Source: Eublepharis macularius (taxonomy: Eukaryota > Chordata > Lepidosauria > Squamata > Eublepharidae). Taken from it: a stretch of 64,000 bases of DNA. The notes beneath the pieces were generated by a model. It had not been told where the DNA came from. It did no database searches and worked only from the letters and a program-made list of their open reading frames with translations. Shown here piece after piece: positions 1-12,500 of this stretch (position 1 is the stretch's first letter; each line of letters begins with the position of its first letter). The stretch spans positions 45,577,368 through 45,641,367 of the forward strand of contig NC_072791.1 in assembly GCF_028583425.1 (NCBI RefSeq), written 5' to 3'. The position numbers and the translations under genes were made by a program.

Positions 1-54
1 TTAGAGATAATGATGTTTGATGCTCTTGAAGGGCTTCTTGGCTGAAAAGGTATT

Positions 55-178
55 CCAGATGGGCAACCTAGTTAATCTGTAGCAGCAAAATAAAACAAAA
101 GTCCAAGTGGCACCTTAAAGTCCAACAAAATTTATTCCAACATAAACTTTCATGAGTCAGAGTTCACCTTATCAGTTC
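55..178 (-). mobile_element. Penelope-like short repeat, family A, copy 1
   Basis: Minus-strand copy ending in the family signature (acagattaacta...ccatctgg on the minus strand). It carries a decayed hammerhead-like core, CTGATAA...GACTCATGAAAG. Diverged and old. Confidence 0.6.
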
Positions 179-810
179 ATGAAGTGTACATACAGAATCA
201 AATGGGAAATTGTTAAATCAGTATTCATCAAGAAGCTCAGTGCTATCATCTTGACAGACAAGAATGTGGTGTTTCTAGTATCAAAGTAGAGATTAGAGAT
301 GTTAATTAGTTCAGCTATACCTGGTACAGGTAACCCCTGGCAAGTGTGCTGACAATGGCACACCAGACCATTTGCTTGGCTTCTAGAGGACCAGCCAGAT
401 CCCTGTTCGAGCATCTGAGGCACTAGCAGCCTTTATTGGCCCAGCAGTGTGAGAGATGGCAGTAGGCATGGCTTGTGCTCATTATTTCCTCCCAGACTTG
501 CATAGTCACTAGCTGAGTCCAAGGTGAATCCCTGAGATGCTGGCTGCTCTGTTTGGGCTTGACTTGCTCTGAATGTGTCTGGCCAAGTACACCCCACCCC
601 TGCATTTTGTTTGCTAGCACTCCAGCATCTTCACAGGTAGACACTATCCTTTTTTCAAAAAGGTTTCCTGCCCCAGTTCTATTCTTTTATCTTACCACTA
701 GACCTATTGTATATTAGTCCTTATTTGCCTATCTTTCAGCAATTGAGAGTGGTCCTCATTCACTCTGAGTGGATGAATTGATTTCATTTGATACTATTTT
801 AAACTGCTTT

Positions 811-1195
<385 letters not shown>

Positions 1196-1271
1196 AAATC
1201 CTCCTCCAGGCACACTTTTTTTGTCCACAGCATAGAGTATAACTACATTTGAGTAATGGTTGAATGTTTTG

Positions 1272-1372
1272 TGCATCTTATGAAATGTGCGCTGATTCAT
1301 GAAAGCATATCCTCAAATAAATTTTGTTAGTTTTTAAGGTACCACTGGATTACAGTTTTATTTTAGCTAAGA
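1272..1372 (+). mobile_element. Penelope-like short repeat, family A, copy 2
   Basis: Plus-strand copy: gcatcttatgaaatg...attcatgaaagc...aaataaattttgttag...ggtaccactgga. The hammerhead-like core is decayed. Confidence 0.6.
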
Positions 1373-1385
1373 AAAGATTTGAACC

Positions 1386-1480
1386 ATGACATTATTTTTA
1401 TATATTAATTTTTATTTATTTTATTCAATTTATATTCTGCTCTCCCCACAAATTTGGGGCCGAACCCAACATCCTGTCCA
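1386..1480 (-). mobile_element. L2-type LINE 3' end fragment
   Basis: tttatttattttattcaatttat followed by ctgctctccccacaaat is the reverse complement of the L2 3' tail also seen at 32.45 kb. Confidence 0.5.
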
Positions 1481-2334
1481 TTGTTGCAATACATGGGTCC
1501 ATATATTCTCAGAGTTGTCATAGATCAGGTAATGGACTTTTGCTGATGCATGCCAACCCTTCCTGCCTCCCTCCTCCCCTCACTCATATCATGTCTACCT
1601 TAATAATTGAAGGAGGGTCCAGATGTCAAAGTGTTAGGTTGGCAACAACCTTTTAAGTTTCTCCATGCACGTTCTTCTGTTCCTGTAGGTTGAATCTGAT
1701 CTTGAAAATAGACCCCAAAAGTGCTGCCTGTTCTGGGAGCTTCTAGGCTCTTGCAACAGCTTATTCATAAGCTAGCTGCTGCTGCAGAGTATCTCGTGCA
1801 CCCTGTAGAAGACTCAGGCAAAGATCACAAAAAGGTGTACTCTAGAATTTTGAAAGAATCATTTATTTTATAGAATTTTGCTTTGTGGCGCTTAGCTGAT
1901 GGTATGATTTCTGGTACTCTTCCTATTCCATGTTCGGTTTCCAGGGCAGAACAAAACTTGGTAATATGCTGGGAGGGGAAGTAGATCAGGATATTTTTCC
2001 TTAATCAGAAGTAGATCTTATTGAATAAAAGGTTGGTAAATTCTATTCTAAACTACGATTTTAAAGGCAGAGGAACCTAGACATTTATGTTTATTTAAAA
2101 AGTTTTCAACTGAGCATGTTTTAAAAGAACAGTAACTTGATAGTGGTGGTAGATGGATTCCTCCACCTCCACCCTAAAAGTTCTGATGGGACTTTTAGAA
2201 AAACTTTTCCAAAATTGGCTACAACCTCTTCCCAAAACCTGACAGTGCAGATTTGTATTGCACATCGCCTTTATGATACAGTATAAGTTTGAGAGGCTGT
2301 TTGTTCTTTGCATCTTAGGTTCAGTAATAATCTT

Positions 2335-4008
2335 TTAGGTCACCTTAAAGACCCTTGGGGCTCCAGAACCTTTTCAGCCTGGTTTCATGCTGGACTATGA
2401 GATTGGAGACAGCATTGGTGACGTCAGTTGATGACCTCCTTCTAAATGTAGAAAAAGGGCATTCTTCTTTGTTAGTCTTCTTGGATCTGTCTGCGGCCTT
2501 TAATACAGTAGACCATGCCATTCTGTTGAGATGGCTGGAGGTAGAAATAGACATCATGGGACTTGCTTTGGACAAGATTAAATTGTTCCTCATGGAATGG
2601 ACCCAAAGAGTTGCAGTTGGAAGCCAGCCGTCCTCAGTGTAGGAATTACCTTGCAGGGTTCCACAAGGTGCAGTTTTATCCCCCATGTTATTCAACTTCT
2701 ATGTAAAACTTTTAGGAGAAATAATTTAAAGCTGTGGAATTGGCTGTCGTCAATATGTGGATGATACCTCTCTCTATATCTTGCTAGTAGTAGGGTCATG
2801 AGTCACTGTGGTCAAATGGCTGAAAGCAAACAAATGAAACTGGACCCAAACAAAATGGAAGTGGTGCTGGTTGGGAAGGAGGAGATCTTGAAGGATACTG
2901 TGCTTCCTACTTTCAGTAGGGTTCAGTTGGTCCTTGTAGACTTGGTTAAAACCCTAGGAGTTAAACTGGACAAAGCACAGCTGCTAGAGAATCAATACAG
3001 CAGCAAATAATGCCTTCTCCCTACTCAGTCTAGTTTGGAAGATGTCCCCCTTGACATGGTCAGTCTGGCCACCTGGATTCACACCATGATAACATTGAGA
3101 CTAGACTACTGTAGTGCTCTGTACAGAGGTCTTCTCTCAAAGTCAGCGTGGGAACTCCAGTTGGTGCAGAATGCTGCAGCTCAATTACTATCAGGAGCTA
3201 GGCATGCATATTACACTCATTCTGCAGTCACTCCATTGGCTTCCCGTCATTTACCATGCTCAGTTTAAGGTTTTCATGTCCGGTATAAAGTCCTTCATGG
3301 ACTTAGTACCTTGTATCTTCAAGACTGCCTGTCCCCCTATGTTCCACCACTGCAGCTTTGCTCATCTGAATGGGGCCTTTTGTAGGTACTGCCCCGCTCA
3401 TGAGCAAACTCAATAGCTGCCTCCAAGCACGCATTCTTTGTGGTCATAGATCCAGAGGAGTTAGCCGTGTTAGTCTGTAGTAGCGAAATCAAAAAGAGTC
3501 CAGTAGCACCTTTAAGACTAACCAATTTTATTGTAGCATAAGCTTTCGAGAATCTGACGAAAGAACTGTGATTCTTTGTGGTGGCTCCCACCTTATGGAA
3601 TGGCTTGCCTGAGGTGATCAGGAAAGCTCCCACCCTCCTGGCTTTCTGCAAACTTTACAAAAATTCAGGAGGGGTTTTTTTTTTTTACATGGGTAGTGGG
3701 GATGTGATGTGAAGAAATGGCTCAGAGAGATGCCTTGGAATAAGTGAATGTATATTGATTGGGCATGTCTGCTGAGATAGATGTGTTCCTGCTAGGTAGA
3801 CTCAACGTCAGTTCATATTTTTGGTCAAATTGTTCTGCTTCAGCCTCGTTTCAGATCTGGACTGGATTTATGCTTGTTTTTGAAATTTCTGCAATTCCTT
3901 ACTCTATTATCTTGCTTTATGGAATGTCACAACTGTTCATCATGCTGTCTCATGCCGTGTAATCTGCCTTTAGTCTCAGAGAGGAAGGTGAAATATAAAT
4001 TTAAAAAA
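2335..4008 (+). mobile_element. L2 LINE relic (reverse transcriptase to 3' end)
   Basis: Reading in several frames: ETALVTSVDDLLLNVEKGHS, LVFLDLSAAFNTVDHAILL and MEWTQRVAVGSQ (fingers/palm of the RT), a degraded Y-DD region, LDYCSALYRGL, WLPVIYHAQFKV and APTLWNGLPE (L2 C-terminus), then a 3' tail ending near 4008. The parts are collinear with the larger L2 at 32.4-35.0 kb. Many frameshifts and stops show it is dead. A Penelope-like copy (3445-3570) splits the C-terminal region. Confidence 0.88.
3445..3570 (-). mobile_element. Penelope-like short repeat, family A, copy 3, with inverted end
   Basis: Flanked by exact 12-bp duplications attctttgtggt at 3433-3444 and 3571-3582; removing it restores the L2 frame. 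Most of the copy is minus strand (gttagccgtgttagtctgta...aagctttcgagaat), but its last 17 bases, ctgacgaaagaactgtg, are the hammerhead 5' part on the plus strand. The 5' end is therefore inverted. Confidence 0.85.
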
Positions 4009-4244
4009 TTAGGTTGCCTCTCCAGAAACATTCCGGAGATGGCTTATAAGGAAACAAAACATTAAAAGATGTTCAATAAAATCTAGGATAAAAATTCCAG
4101 CAAATTAATTAAAACCCAGCATAAAAATAGACTCCAGGCAGCTTAAAACACCAGTTTGTTTAAGATAAAATAGTGTTTTAAAAAAATCAGTCAATCAATT
4201 TTAACCAACCTAGTCTGGATTAGAGCCTACTACATCAAATGTAC

Positions 4245-4835
4245 ATTTATCTATTTATTTAGAAAGTTTGTATGCAGTTCCACCCAGTTTAGGGTCTCTA
4301 TGGTAGCAAAAAATCAAAACATTAAAACAGCGTTCAAAATACAGATAATATACGATAATATACAATATTTAAAACAAAACATATAAGCACATAAATAGGA
4401 AGGAGGGCCAATAGGAGTTAGGGAATGCCAGCCAAAACAAAGAAGTTTTCACTTGCTGGTAGAAGACCATGAAAAGAGAGGCAGACAAATCTCCCTGGAG
4501 AGGGACTTTCAGAGTTTTGGTACTATGATCGAGAATGCCGTTTCTTGGGTCGCCACCTGTCTAGCCTCAGATGGCAGGGGCACCTGAAGCAGGACTGAAT
4601 ACGATGGGAATGGTTGGGTATGTTTGTGTGGGAGAAAGCAGACTCTAATGTATGCTGGCTTCAAGCTATATAGGGCTTTAAAGATCATTATTAGCACCTT
4701 GAATTGTGCCCGCATGCAACTTGGGAGCCAGTGTACATGCAACTAGACTGGAGTGATATGATACCTATGACCCATTCCAGTCGGCATTCTGACCACAACA
4801 TTCTGGACCAGCTGTAACCTCCAGACACTCCACAT
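4245..4835 (-). mobile_element. L2 LINE C-terminal and 3' UTR fragment
   Basis: The minus strand reads HVHWLPSCMRAQFKVLIMIF KALYSLKPAYI...AFSIIVPKL, the conserved C-terminal block of the L2 ORF2, then a 3' UTR toward 4245. It is collinear with the 33.1-33.6 kb copy and decayed. Confidence 0.8.
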
Positions 4836-4837
4836 CA

Positions 4838-4952
4838 TGCATCTCTTGTTCGCAAAAGTTTGTGTGAAAATAAAAATGTTAGTCTTTTAAAGCTGCTGCA
4901 AGACTCTTCTGCTTTTTCTGCTGCCTCAGGCTAACATGGTTACAGCTCTGGG
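4838..4952 (+). mobile_element. Penelope-like short repeat, family A, copy 4
   Basis: Old plus-strand copy: atgttagtcttttaaagctgctgcaagactc and the terminal block caggctaacatggttacagctctgg. Confidence 0.6.
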
Positions 4953-6394
4953 AGTTTGTAATCTAAATCATTACTGTGGCAGTACATCATCTCCACTCAC
5001 ATACTTGTCTAGAAATATTCCATAACACTGGTACGTGAAAGCTTAGTTTTGTTTTGAAATTCACATCCTCCAGACAGCTACACTGGTGCATTGAGCTCTA
5101 TACGCCACAGCTTAGGAACCTGTGGTTGGATCTTGTCTTTGGTACCTAGCTGCAAGTATCTTCAGAGCAAACACCGAGTCTACTTACCAGGAATGATATT
5201 TCTCAAGGCAGATGATTCTAAGGCAGCTGCTCACACAAGTACATATCTGTCATAACTAGTTACCCCAATTAACCTAGAAATCACAACTAGTTTCTTTTTC
5301 AGAGACAAGTGCTGTATGAATTCTGTTGTCCGGAACAACATATGCTCGGAGCAGCTACGGGCTGGGATCATAATTGAGTTATAATGGTTCTTTGTTACCA
5401 TGCCATTTTTGCTGCCTTCATGGTAGCTCATCACTATGTCTGATTGTGACATCCTGGCACTAAAAGTTACACTGTCTGTTCCGGAGGAATGTATCAAATG
5501 TGCCTGTTGACTTCATAGCAGAAGTTCTTTAATGGCTGTCATCCCACTTGATCCCAGTCGGATGTGGGCTTCTATTGTTCAGGCCAGCAGTGTGGGGAAA
5601 AGAGCTGTACTTGTGGAGGATGATGTTACTGTGCATAATGCCAGAGCATTGTCGAACATCTTTCAGACTGGTTGCTCCCCCACGATTGTGTAGGCTGACT
5701 CTTAACAATTTTCCCTTCATGTGCTTAGTTCCATGGGCTATGTTCCTGGCTGAATATGGGCAACAGGCATTTGATGCCAAAAGAAAAAGGAAATAGAGCT
5801 GCCCTGATCTACTTCTGGGCATGCTTCAGTTGATGTTGGGAAAGAATTTGCTGTCTGTGGTTGTTGTCTTCTCTATATGAAAACCACACTCAGCCATCCT
5901 CTAATAAATGAGACCTACGCTTTTAATATGCTTCCAGTGATCTTGTAAAGCCTGCTTTACTTTCAAAAGTACAAACCTAGTGTCTCCTTGAATAATTGGT
6001 TTCAATTATGCAATTGTTGTCTGGTTAGTGTAACTCATAGCTTGCTGCCCTTAGAACCTGCTATTGATTTTGAGTTAGTTGAGTAAATGTCCATTTTGTG
6101 ACAGTTTTACTCCCTTTTTCTTCTGTTTCACCCCCTCTCCCTTTAAGAAGGCAGAGGTTCCCTTCTGTTTCAGTGAGTGATTGGGAATGCTATCAAGTTA
6201 ATATATAAGAAGCTAATGAGACAGAGACATTTTTGACAACCTTAATTTATCTGAAATTTAAAATTGTAGTGAAAATGATTTCTTCAGCTATAATTGGAGC
6301 AAGGGAAAAACATAAATGCCCTCAGTGTTTTAGAAATGCCTGATTGTTATTTTATTAACTGAGTTGCTTCTCCCATTATTTATTGTTGCTGCAG

Positions 6395-6515
6395 ATTACT
6401 GACTCTGCTGGGCACACACTCTATGCCAAGGAGGATGCTACTAAAGGCAAATTTGCCTTCACCACAGAGGATTATGACATGTTTGAGGCCTGCTTTGAGA
6501 GTAAACTTCCCGTGG
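6395..6515 (+). CDS. TMED10: TMED10 exon 2
   Basis: Encodes 40 codons plus one base. The acceptor is ttgctgcag and the donor is G|gtgagt. It carries the GOLD-domain strands around [19 protein letters not shown]. It ends ESK-LPV-G, three residues longer than the human ESKG junction as I recall it (see findings). Confidence 0.96.
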
Positions 6516-9500
6516 GTGAGTGTGAAAAGGCCAAGCTTGATGCTTCTGGTCGGCTTTGTTTCTTTCCCTTCTCTCTTGATAGAGTACATTTTAAAAGAGT
6601 CACATTTGTCTTTGGGCCAAGGTTGTTTGCTTTTGCCAAGCACTTTTGGCATCTTTTGGACTGTGAGAGAGCATTTAATCCCAGAAGGTTCATTTCCTAA
6701 TATAACTGGTGAAAGCCAGTTGCTGTATTCCTTCCCAGAAGTGCTTGCATTTGAGCACTGGTGAAATCGGAATTGAACTGTAATGTAGCATGAGGCACAA
6801 GACGAACATGATCCCAGAAGGGCACTTGCAGCCGTGACAAAAACAAATCTCTGGGTAAAGGAAATCCCTTGATGTCTTTCACATCAGATGAAGATACGCA
6901 GTCTGGCTGGATTTTTATTGGAAAAAGCACCTGGAAATGTAAAAGTTCTGCACATATTCAAAATGACATCAGATGTGCGCAGTCAACTCCTTCCTCCATA
7001 GCCCTAGTCAGCAAGCAATGGCAGCAAAAAGGGACATTAGCTGCGCAGTTGATTCCAACTTCTGAAAATGACACCTTCGTTCCTTTTTCACATGCCATGC
7101 ACAAATGGGCTACCTCCTGTTTTAATCCGTCTGTACTTGAAAGGAGAAAGATCCTGTTTACCCCTTGCCACTCTTTCTTCTGCTGTGTTGGGCCTCAGTT
7201 GGAAGTTAGACTGGAATTGTTCTCTCTCATTGTGCTCTTTCAGGTCAAAGTAGGTCTATTCCAGCACTGGTTCACTGCCCACTCTTGAAGGTGGAACAAG
7301 GTCTTTTCATCATTTGCTCATACACTTGGGTTGGGCAGGAGGCCCCTTTCTAGTCGAGGTTTGACATGTGGTTATAACAGCCAATGGATCCTTGCATTGG
7401 TGTGTTCTGTCTTGACAGAAAGAAGGGGGAAGTGTGCAATATGTTGGTTGCAAACCAAGCGTTTGGGACAGTTGCCTAACAAATCTTATAGCTGATGTTT
7501 CCTGTGGAAGTGACGCATTTGCCCTTCTTCCTGCTGAATATTTCGGTTGAAGTTCAGGGTAAATATCCCACGTTCGAATTGCTGACGGGCAGCCATCACT
7601 ACTTGCCCAGGCTTACATAAAATGGCTGTTTATCTCAGCTAAAACTCTTATGCCACATAATTCCTGTGTTGTGATCCCACAAAATATCTGCATGGGATAG
7701 TGACTCTGAATGCATTAAGTAAGTGTACGACATTGGTGTGAAATCCATTATGACCCTTGGGAGAGGAGTAATCCTCTTGACTGAAATTGCATGCTCTTTG
7801 GGGACAGAATTTGGATTTAATGTGAAAGCTCATTTGAGTGTGTTTTGCCATTTTTGAAGGGGTGCCACCGAATTGCCCATGCCCCAAGTACAGGCTTGTG
7901 TGTTTCAGTCATGAGTAATTTCTATATCAGACTGGTGCCATTAGTCTGTATAAGTAGGAATGCCTTTCAGTTATATAACAGTTCTTTGTGCCATCTGGAT
8001 TGCCATGGAAGGTTTGCTAAGAGAATTAGATATGGTTTAGAGTCTGTGTTGATTAGCATCAAAGCTGCTTCTCCCTAATTATTATAGGCATTCCTGCCAC
8101 TGATAGTAGATGTTCCTGATATCCCAGATCCTGATAAATTCTTTGCTAGCCCTGATTGCTTGTTCATGGGACCTATTATCACTTGATTTCTGCTTACCAC
8201 ATTTATCCATTCAGTCTCAATAGAGGCAATCTAGTTGAGTTGAGCACTGATTGCCTCAAAGCTGTGTAAGTGAGCTGCACTGTGAAGTTTGTACTAAGCA
8301 ATAGTTACACTAGTTTTCTCTCCCCCACAGCTTCTATGCTGGTAGAGGTTTGGCACTGAGCATAGACTCTGCATATAGTACATTTTATGGTTAGCCGCAT
8401 GATTTTTTTAATTGAAGCTTGTTTCTAGAAAACTTTAAATGACAAAGCTGTATAGTAAAGCTATATGATGGCCATGCCATAAGTTCAGACTTTAAAATTT
8501 TTTATTATTTTATTTACTTCATTTTTACTCAACCTTTCTCCCCAATGGGCTGATGTAGCATAGTGGTTAAGGGTTTGGAATGTGAATCAGCAGTCTGCTG
8601 GTTTGAATCCCACTACTGTCCTGAGCTTAGCAGGATAAGCCACTCCTCAGCCCCAGCACTCCCGCTGTATTGTGGGGATAATAATAACACTGACTGTATT
8701 CAGTGCTCTGAATGGGACACTGAACTGACTAGAAGAGCAGTATATAACCACAGTTATTAATGGGGAGCCTAAGCCCCTTACATAATTCTCTTCTCCATTT
8801 TATCTTCACAACAAGCCTATGAGGTAGGTTAGACTGTTAAGTGTGTGACCATCCCAAGGTCACCCAGTGAGCTTCCATGGCAGAGTAGAGATTTGAACCT
8901 GGTTCTCCCAGATCCTAGTCTGACACTCTAACCAATATACCATGCAGCTGACCTTCTGAAGGGAAGGTCAGATTGATAAGTGTCATGTTCTGAGGAAACC
9001 AAATTAAATTGAACCCCAAGTAGCTTACTCATTCACCTCTTCATGGTGGTGTTTAGTTTTTGACTTCCTACCAAGTGGATGCTGTGGCAGCATTAATTGC
9101 ACATTTGTGTCTGCCTTGGGGAGACAGAGCCATGATAACAGACACTAGCAGCCGTTGGGCCAGGTGGGACCGGAGTAACTGGGATTTCTCAAGCACTTGG
9201 CCACAAAAAAGGGGAAGAGGAAGTGAAAGGGACTGTGCTTTGCTCAGAGCTTTCAAGCCACAGGGAAAAGTCAGTGTGTGAGATGTAGGGAGCACTTCTT
9301 AATGAGTTTACAACTAGCAGAGACCTCTTCTCTTGCATCACTTCCTTTTGCAGCCCAAGGTGGTGCATTTTCAGTTCCTGCTTGCATTATGTGCAGAAAA
9401 CTCAAGTAGGAAGATGTCATTTGCTAGGAATATTTGTTAGGTTACCTATTAATTATGCATCTCAATTGCAATTTTGCATTGTTCAGACCAGCATGCCTTT

Positions 9501-12500
9501 TAAAGTTAAAACCTATTGTGTAAAATTCATTCCTCATTTTTAATAGCAATCCTATTTTCAGAATGAAATCAAGAGCATTCCATTCTTATTTCTCCCTGTT
9601 CAAGCTGCCTGAAGTTGTAGAAAATCTCTTTCTTAAAGGATCTGTCTTACTGGACCTATAGTTTTAAATTGTTTTGTGTTGTTTTCAGGCAACTTTGGCT
9701 TCAGTTATATGTGTGTTCTGTGAATAAGGGTCAAGCATCTTTCACCACCTGACAGTTGAACAAATAAAGCTGATATTACTATTTGTGAGTTTAAATCGTC
9801 CAAATTCTGGGAATAGATTTTGCTGGGTTCCTGGATCATGATATTGGAGTTAAGGGGAAACCAATTCACAACTAAAGCAGCAAGAACGTGAAGTTGCCTC
9901 ATCAGTCTGTATGCAGTGGCCCTGTTTTTACCCCACCCATCGCTTTCAGATTGGCCGTGGGCAGGGTTTGTGCAAGAAAGTTATGCAAACTGCAAACTAG
10001 TTTTCATATAAATTCTACATTTGAATTGTAGGGCAGCTAATTTTGCAATGATAGCAGAACTTGTTCAGGCAAGAGAGAGGCTGTGTTCAGACCTCAAAAT
10101 AGGCTCCAGTTAACCCGAGATTGTGCTGGAGCAAAGGGTTGCACAAGCATCTTCCCCTGCCCATCATGCAAAGTGCAGTTAAGGATTTCTGTGGTTCCCT
10201 GTGACCTAGGAATGCAGGCATCCAGCTAAATCACAGTTTGATTACTCAACACGATTTGAATTATCGTGGTTGTAGTAGGGGGGAGGAAGGTGTGCAGTTC
10301 CAAACCAGGAATCCTTAATTGTGCTCTGTGTGAGAAAAGAGGCACAAGCTTGCCAACAAGCCATGTTTGAGAACATCTCAGCTTAATTGGAATTTGTTGA
10401 GACACCTGAATGCAGCCACCGTGGTGTGTAAATGGTTCTCTTGTGAAGAGGCAAGGACCACTGGTGTGTTACACTAGGAACTTTCCTGCCAATCATATTT
10501 TGTATGTTTATCCACATTTTTACTGATCGTTTTTGGACATTTTTGTAGGCGCTAGTGTAGATTTCTGAGGCTTCTTGCTATTTTATCTTTTAAATCTATT
10601 GTCCAGTCATTTCCTGCTATTTTTGCCATGTGTTTGGCACAGTATAGCTTAAATGTAATTCTTTATATCTGTTTCCTCTATCTCTGCCTGAGAATCCAAA
10701 GTTTTGTCCACTTAAATTGTAAGTCTGTTATTTGTCAGTAAAATGGAATTGTTCTGTGGCTACAGCCTGCATTGCTGTAGTGGACATTTAAAGCGAGCAT
10801 AGAAACTGGCAGGGGCACTGAATGGTTCTGTAGTGGCAGTGGTGGGGTTCTGCCAGCATGAAAACTACATCTTGGATGATGTTGAAGCAAAAGCATGGGA
10901 AGTACTCCCCTTCATTTCCACTAAAGGCTTGTCTTTCTTTTCCGTCCCCCAAACACTGCATCTACTGTGCTTTGCTGCCACCTTCCTGCAAAGTGGTTTG
11001 GGGAATAAGAGTGTTGTTGTATGTTATATGAGACACAAGAGTGGACCTAATTTATGTGCGTAGAGGGGGGACCAGATCAGTTTTCACTAGTCTCAGTGAG
11101 ACTTGCTTCTCAGTAAACATGCATAGGAGCAGAGTGTAATTTACACTTTAAAGAAATTGGTCACAGCAAGGCTTTTACTTTCTGTTTGTTGTCTTTCAGT
11201 ATAACCCTTCTAATTTGCCTGGTGAAGAGCCACATTCACATTGCCGTCAACTAAGAGCCATTTACTTCTGTCCCTAGCATGAGGACTTGCGTCTTACTGA
11301 TTGCATTGGAACTACCTGTTAACCACAGGCCCCACCAGGAAAGGGTCTTTTGCCCCTTTCCCTGAAACATGGGGCAGGTGCCACTCAGGAGAGCCCTTCT
11401 GCAAAGAGCCACAAGTGACTCCTGGGCCTCTGAGTGAGTGTCACTGCCCTAGAACTTATTGTCAGAGGCAGGGTTAAGCCTTGAAGAACCCTAACCACGC
11501 AAACATATCTAAGAATGGAGAGCCTGGGAATAAACTGAACCCAGTGAGCGTTTGTTTAATTTGTTAGGGCAGCTCCTTCTAAGACAAAGAAATGGGTGAC
11601 TGGAAGGTCATGCTAAATGATAAAGCCTTTGTGACATGCAAGAGCATGTAAACAGAAGGAAAGATAGGTTACAGTACAGAACTAGTACAAGTAATTGCAC
11701 CAGCTCAGTCATGGGCACTGAAAACTAATTTCAGGCTGAACTGAGGCAGTTGAAATAATTTACTTTCTTAAAAGACCAGATTCCTGCTCAAAATAGGCTT
11801 CAAATAGGAGACTCATGATCTGCCTTGGTAGCTTGTGGTTTTATAATTGCTGTAGGTGACCAGAGCTTTAGGCAGGCTCTTGTGTTAATTTGCAAGGAAA
11901 ATTACTGTTGGTAGGGAAGGAAGAGATTCGGAGGAGGAGGACAGATGGGAAAGGAGAGACTGGGTTTGGGTAGGAAATACAGCAGTCACACAGGTTTTTC
12001 CATTCCTAGATATTATCCCAATGTGTATCTTTTGTCCCACAAATGGCATTTTAGTCTTCTGTCTGACATCTAATTTTTAATAGCCCATTCATGGCTAATT
12101 CTTTCATCTCTTCAGTTCTCTCCGGATTTGTTTGTATTTCCATTTGAATAAAATTAATCTTTGAGCTTCTTCCAGCTGTTTTGAATCCAAATGGTTTGTG
12201 TGTTTTCTTATTGCTGGGGGGAGGGGGGACTAGATAATCAAGAGTGGCTTGTGTCCAGCATACTCCACATACTTAGTTGCATCTTGTTCTTATTACTTTT
12301 GGAAGCTCTTCCTTTAGTCAATCCTATTTTTCCTCTGTGATTTTTAGGCACAGCTGTGCTGCCTCTCCAGCCATCTAGAGGCTTGAATGGGAGGAGAACT
12401 GTAAATCCTTCCCTAAAGCTGGGGGGGGGGGGTGCTGGGAATTTCCTGGCAGGCCAAGGGCTACATACAATGAATCCTTTCATTGCACTTCCAGGAACAG

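Larger units (their letters stand above)
6516..12494 (+). other. TMED10 intron 2
   Basis: A nested SINE pair lies at 8.48-8.96 kb and a possible TIR element at 10.08-10.42 kb. The rest (6.5-8.4, 9.0-10.0 and 10.5-12.4 kb) shows nothing I recognise. Confidence 0.6.

Noticed and set aside
5231-5822. Adjacent frames of 82-97 codons in TMED10 intron 1, both strands
   Set aside because: No recognisable domain and frames overlap on opposite strands; I could not support a gene or a named pseudogene.
8555-8620. tRNA gene candidate from A- and B-box-like sequences (also at 51.75 and 18.25 kb)
   Set aside because: The boxes are followed by SINE bodies and A/T tails, no acceptor-stem pairing is seen, and the same sequence recurs.
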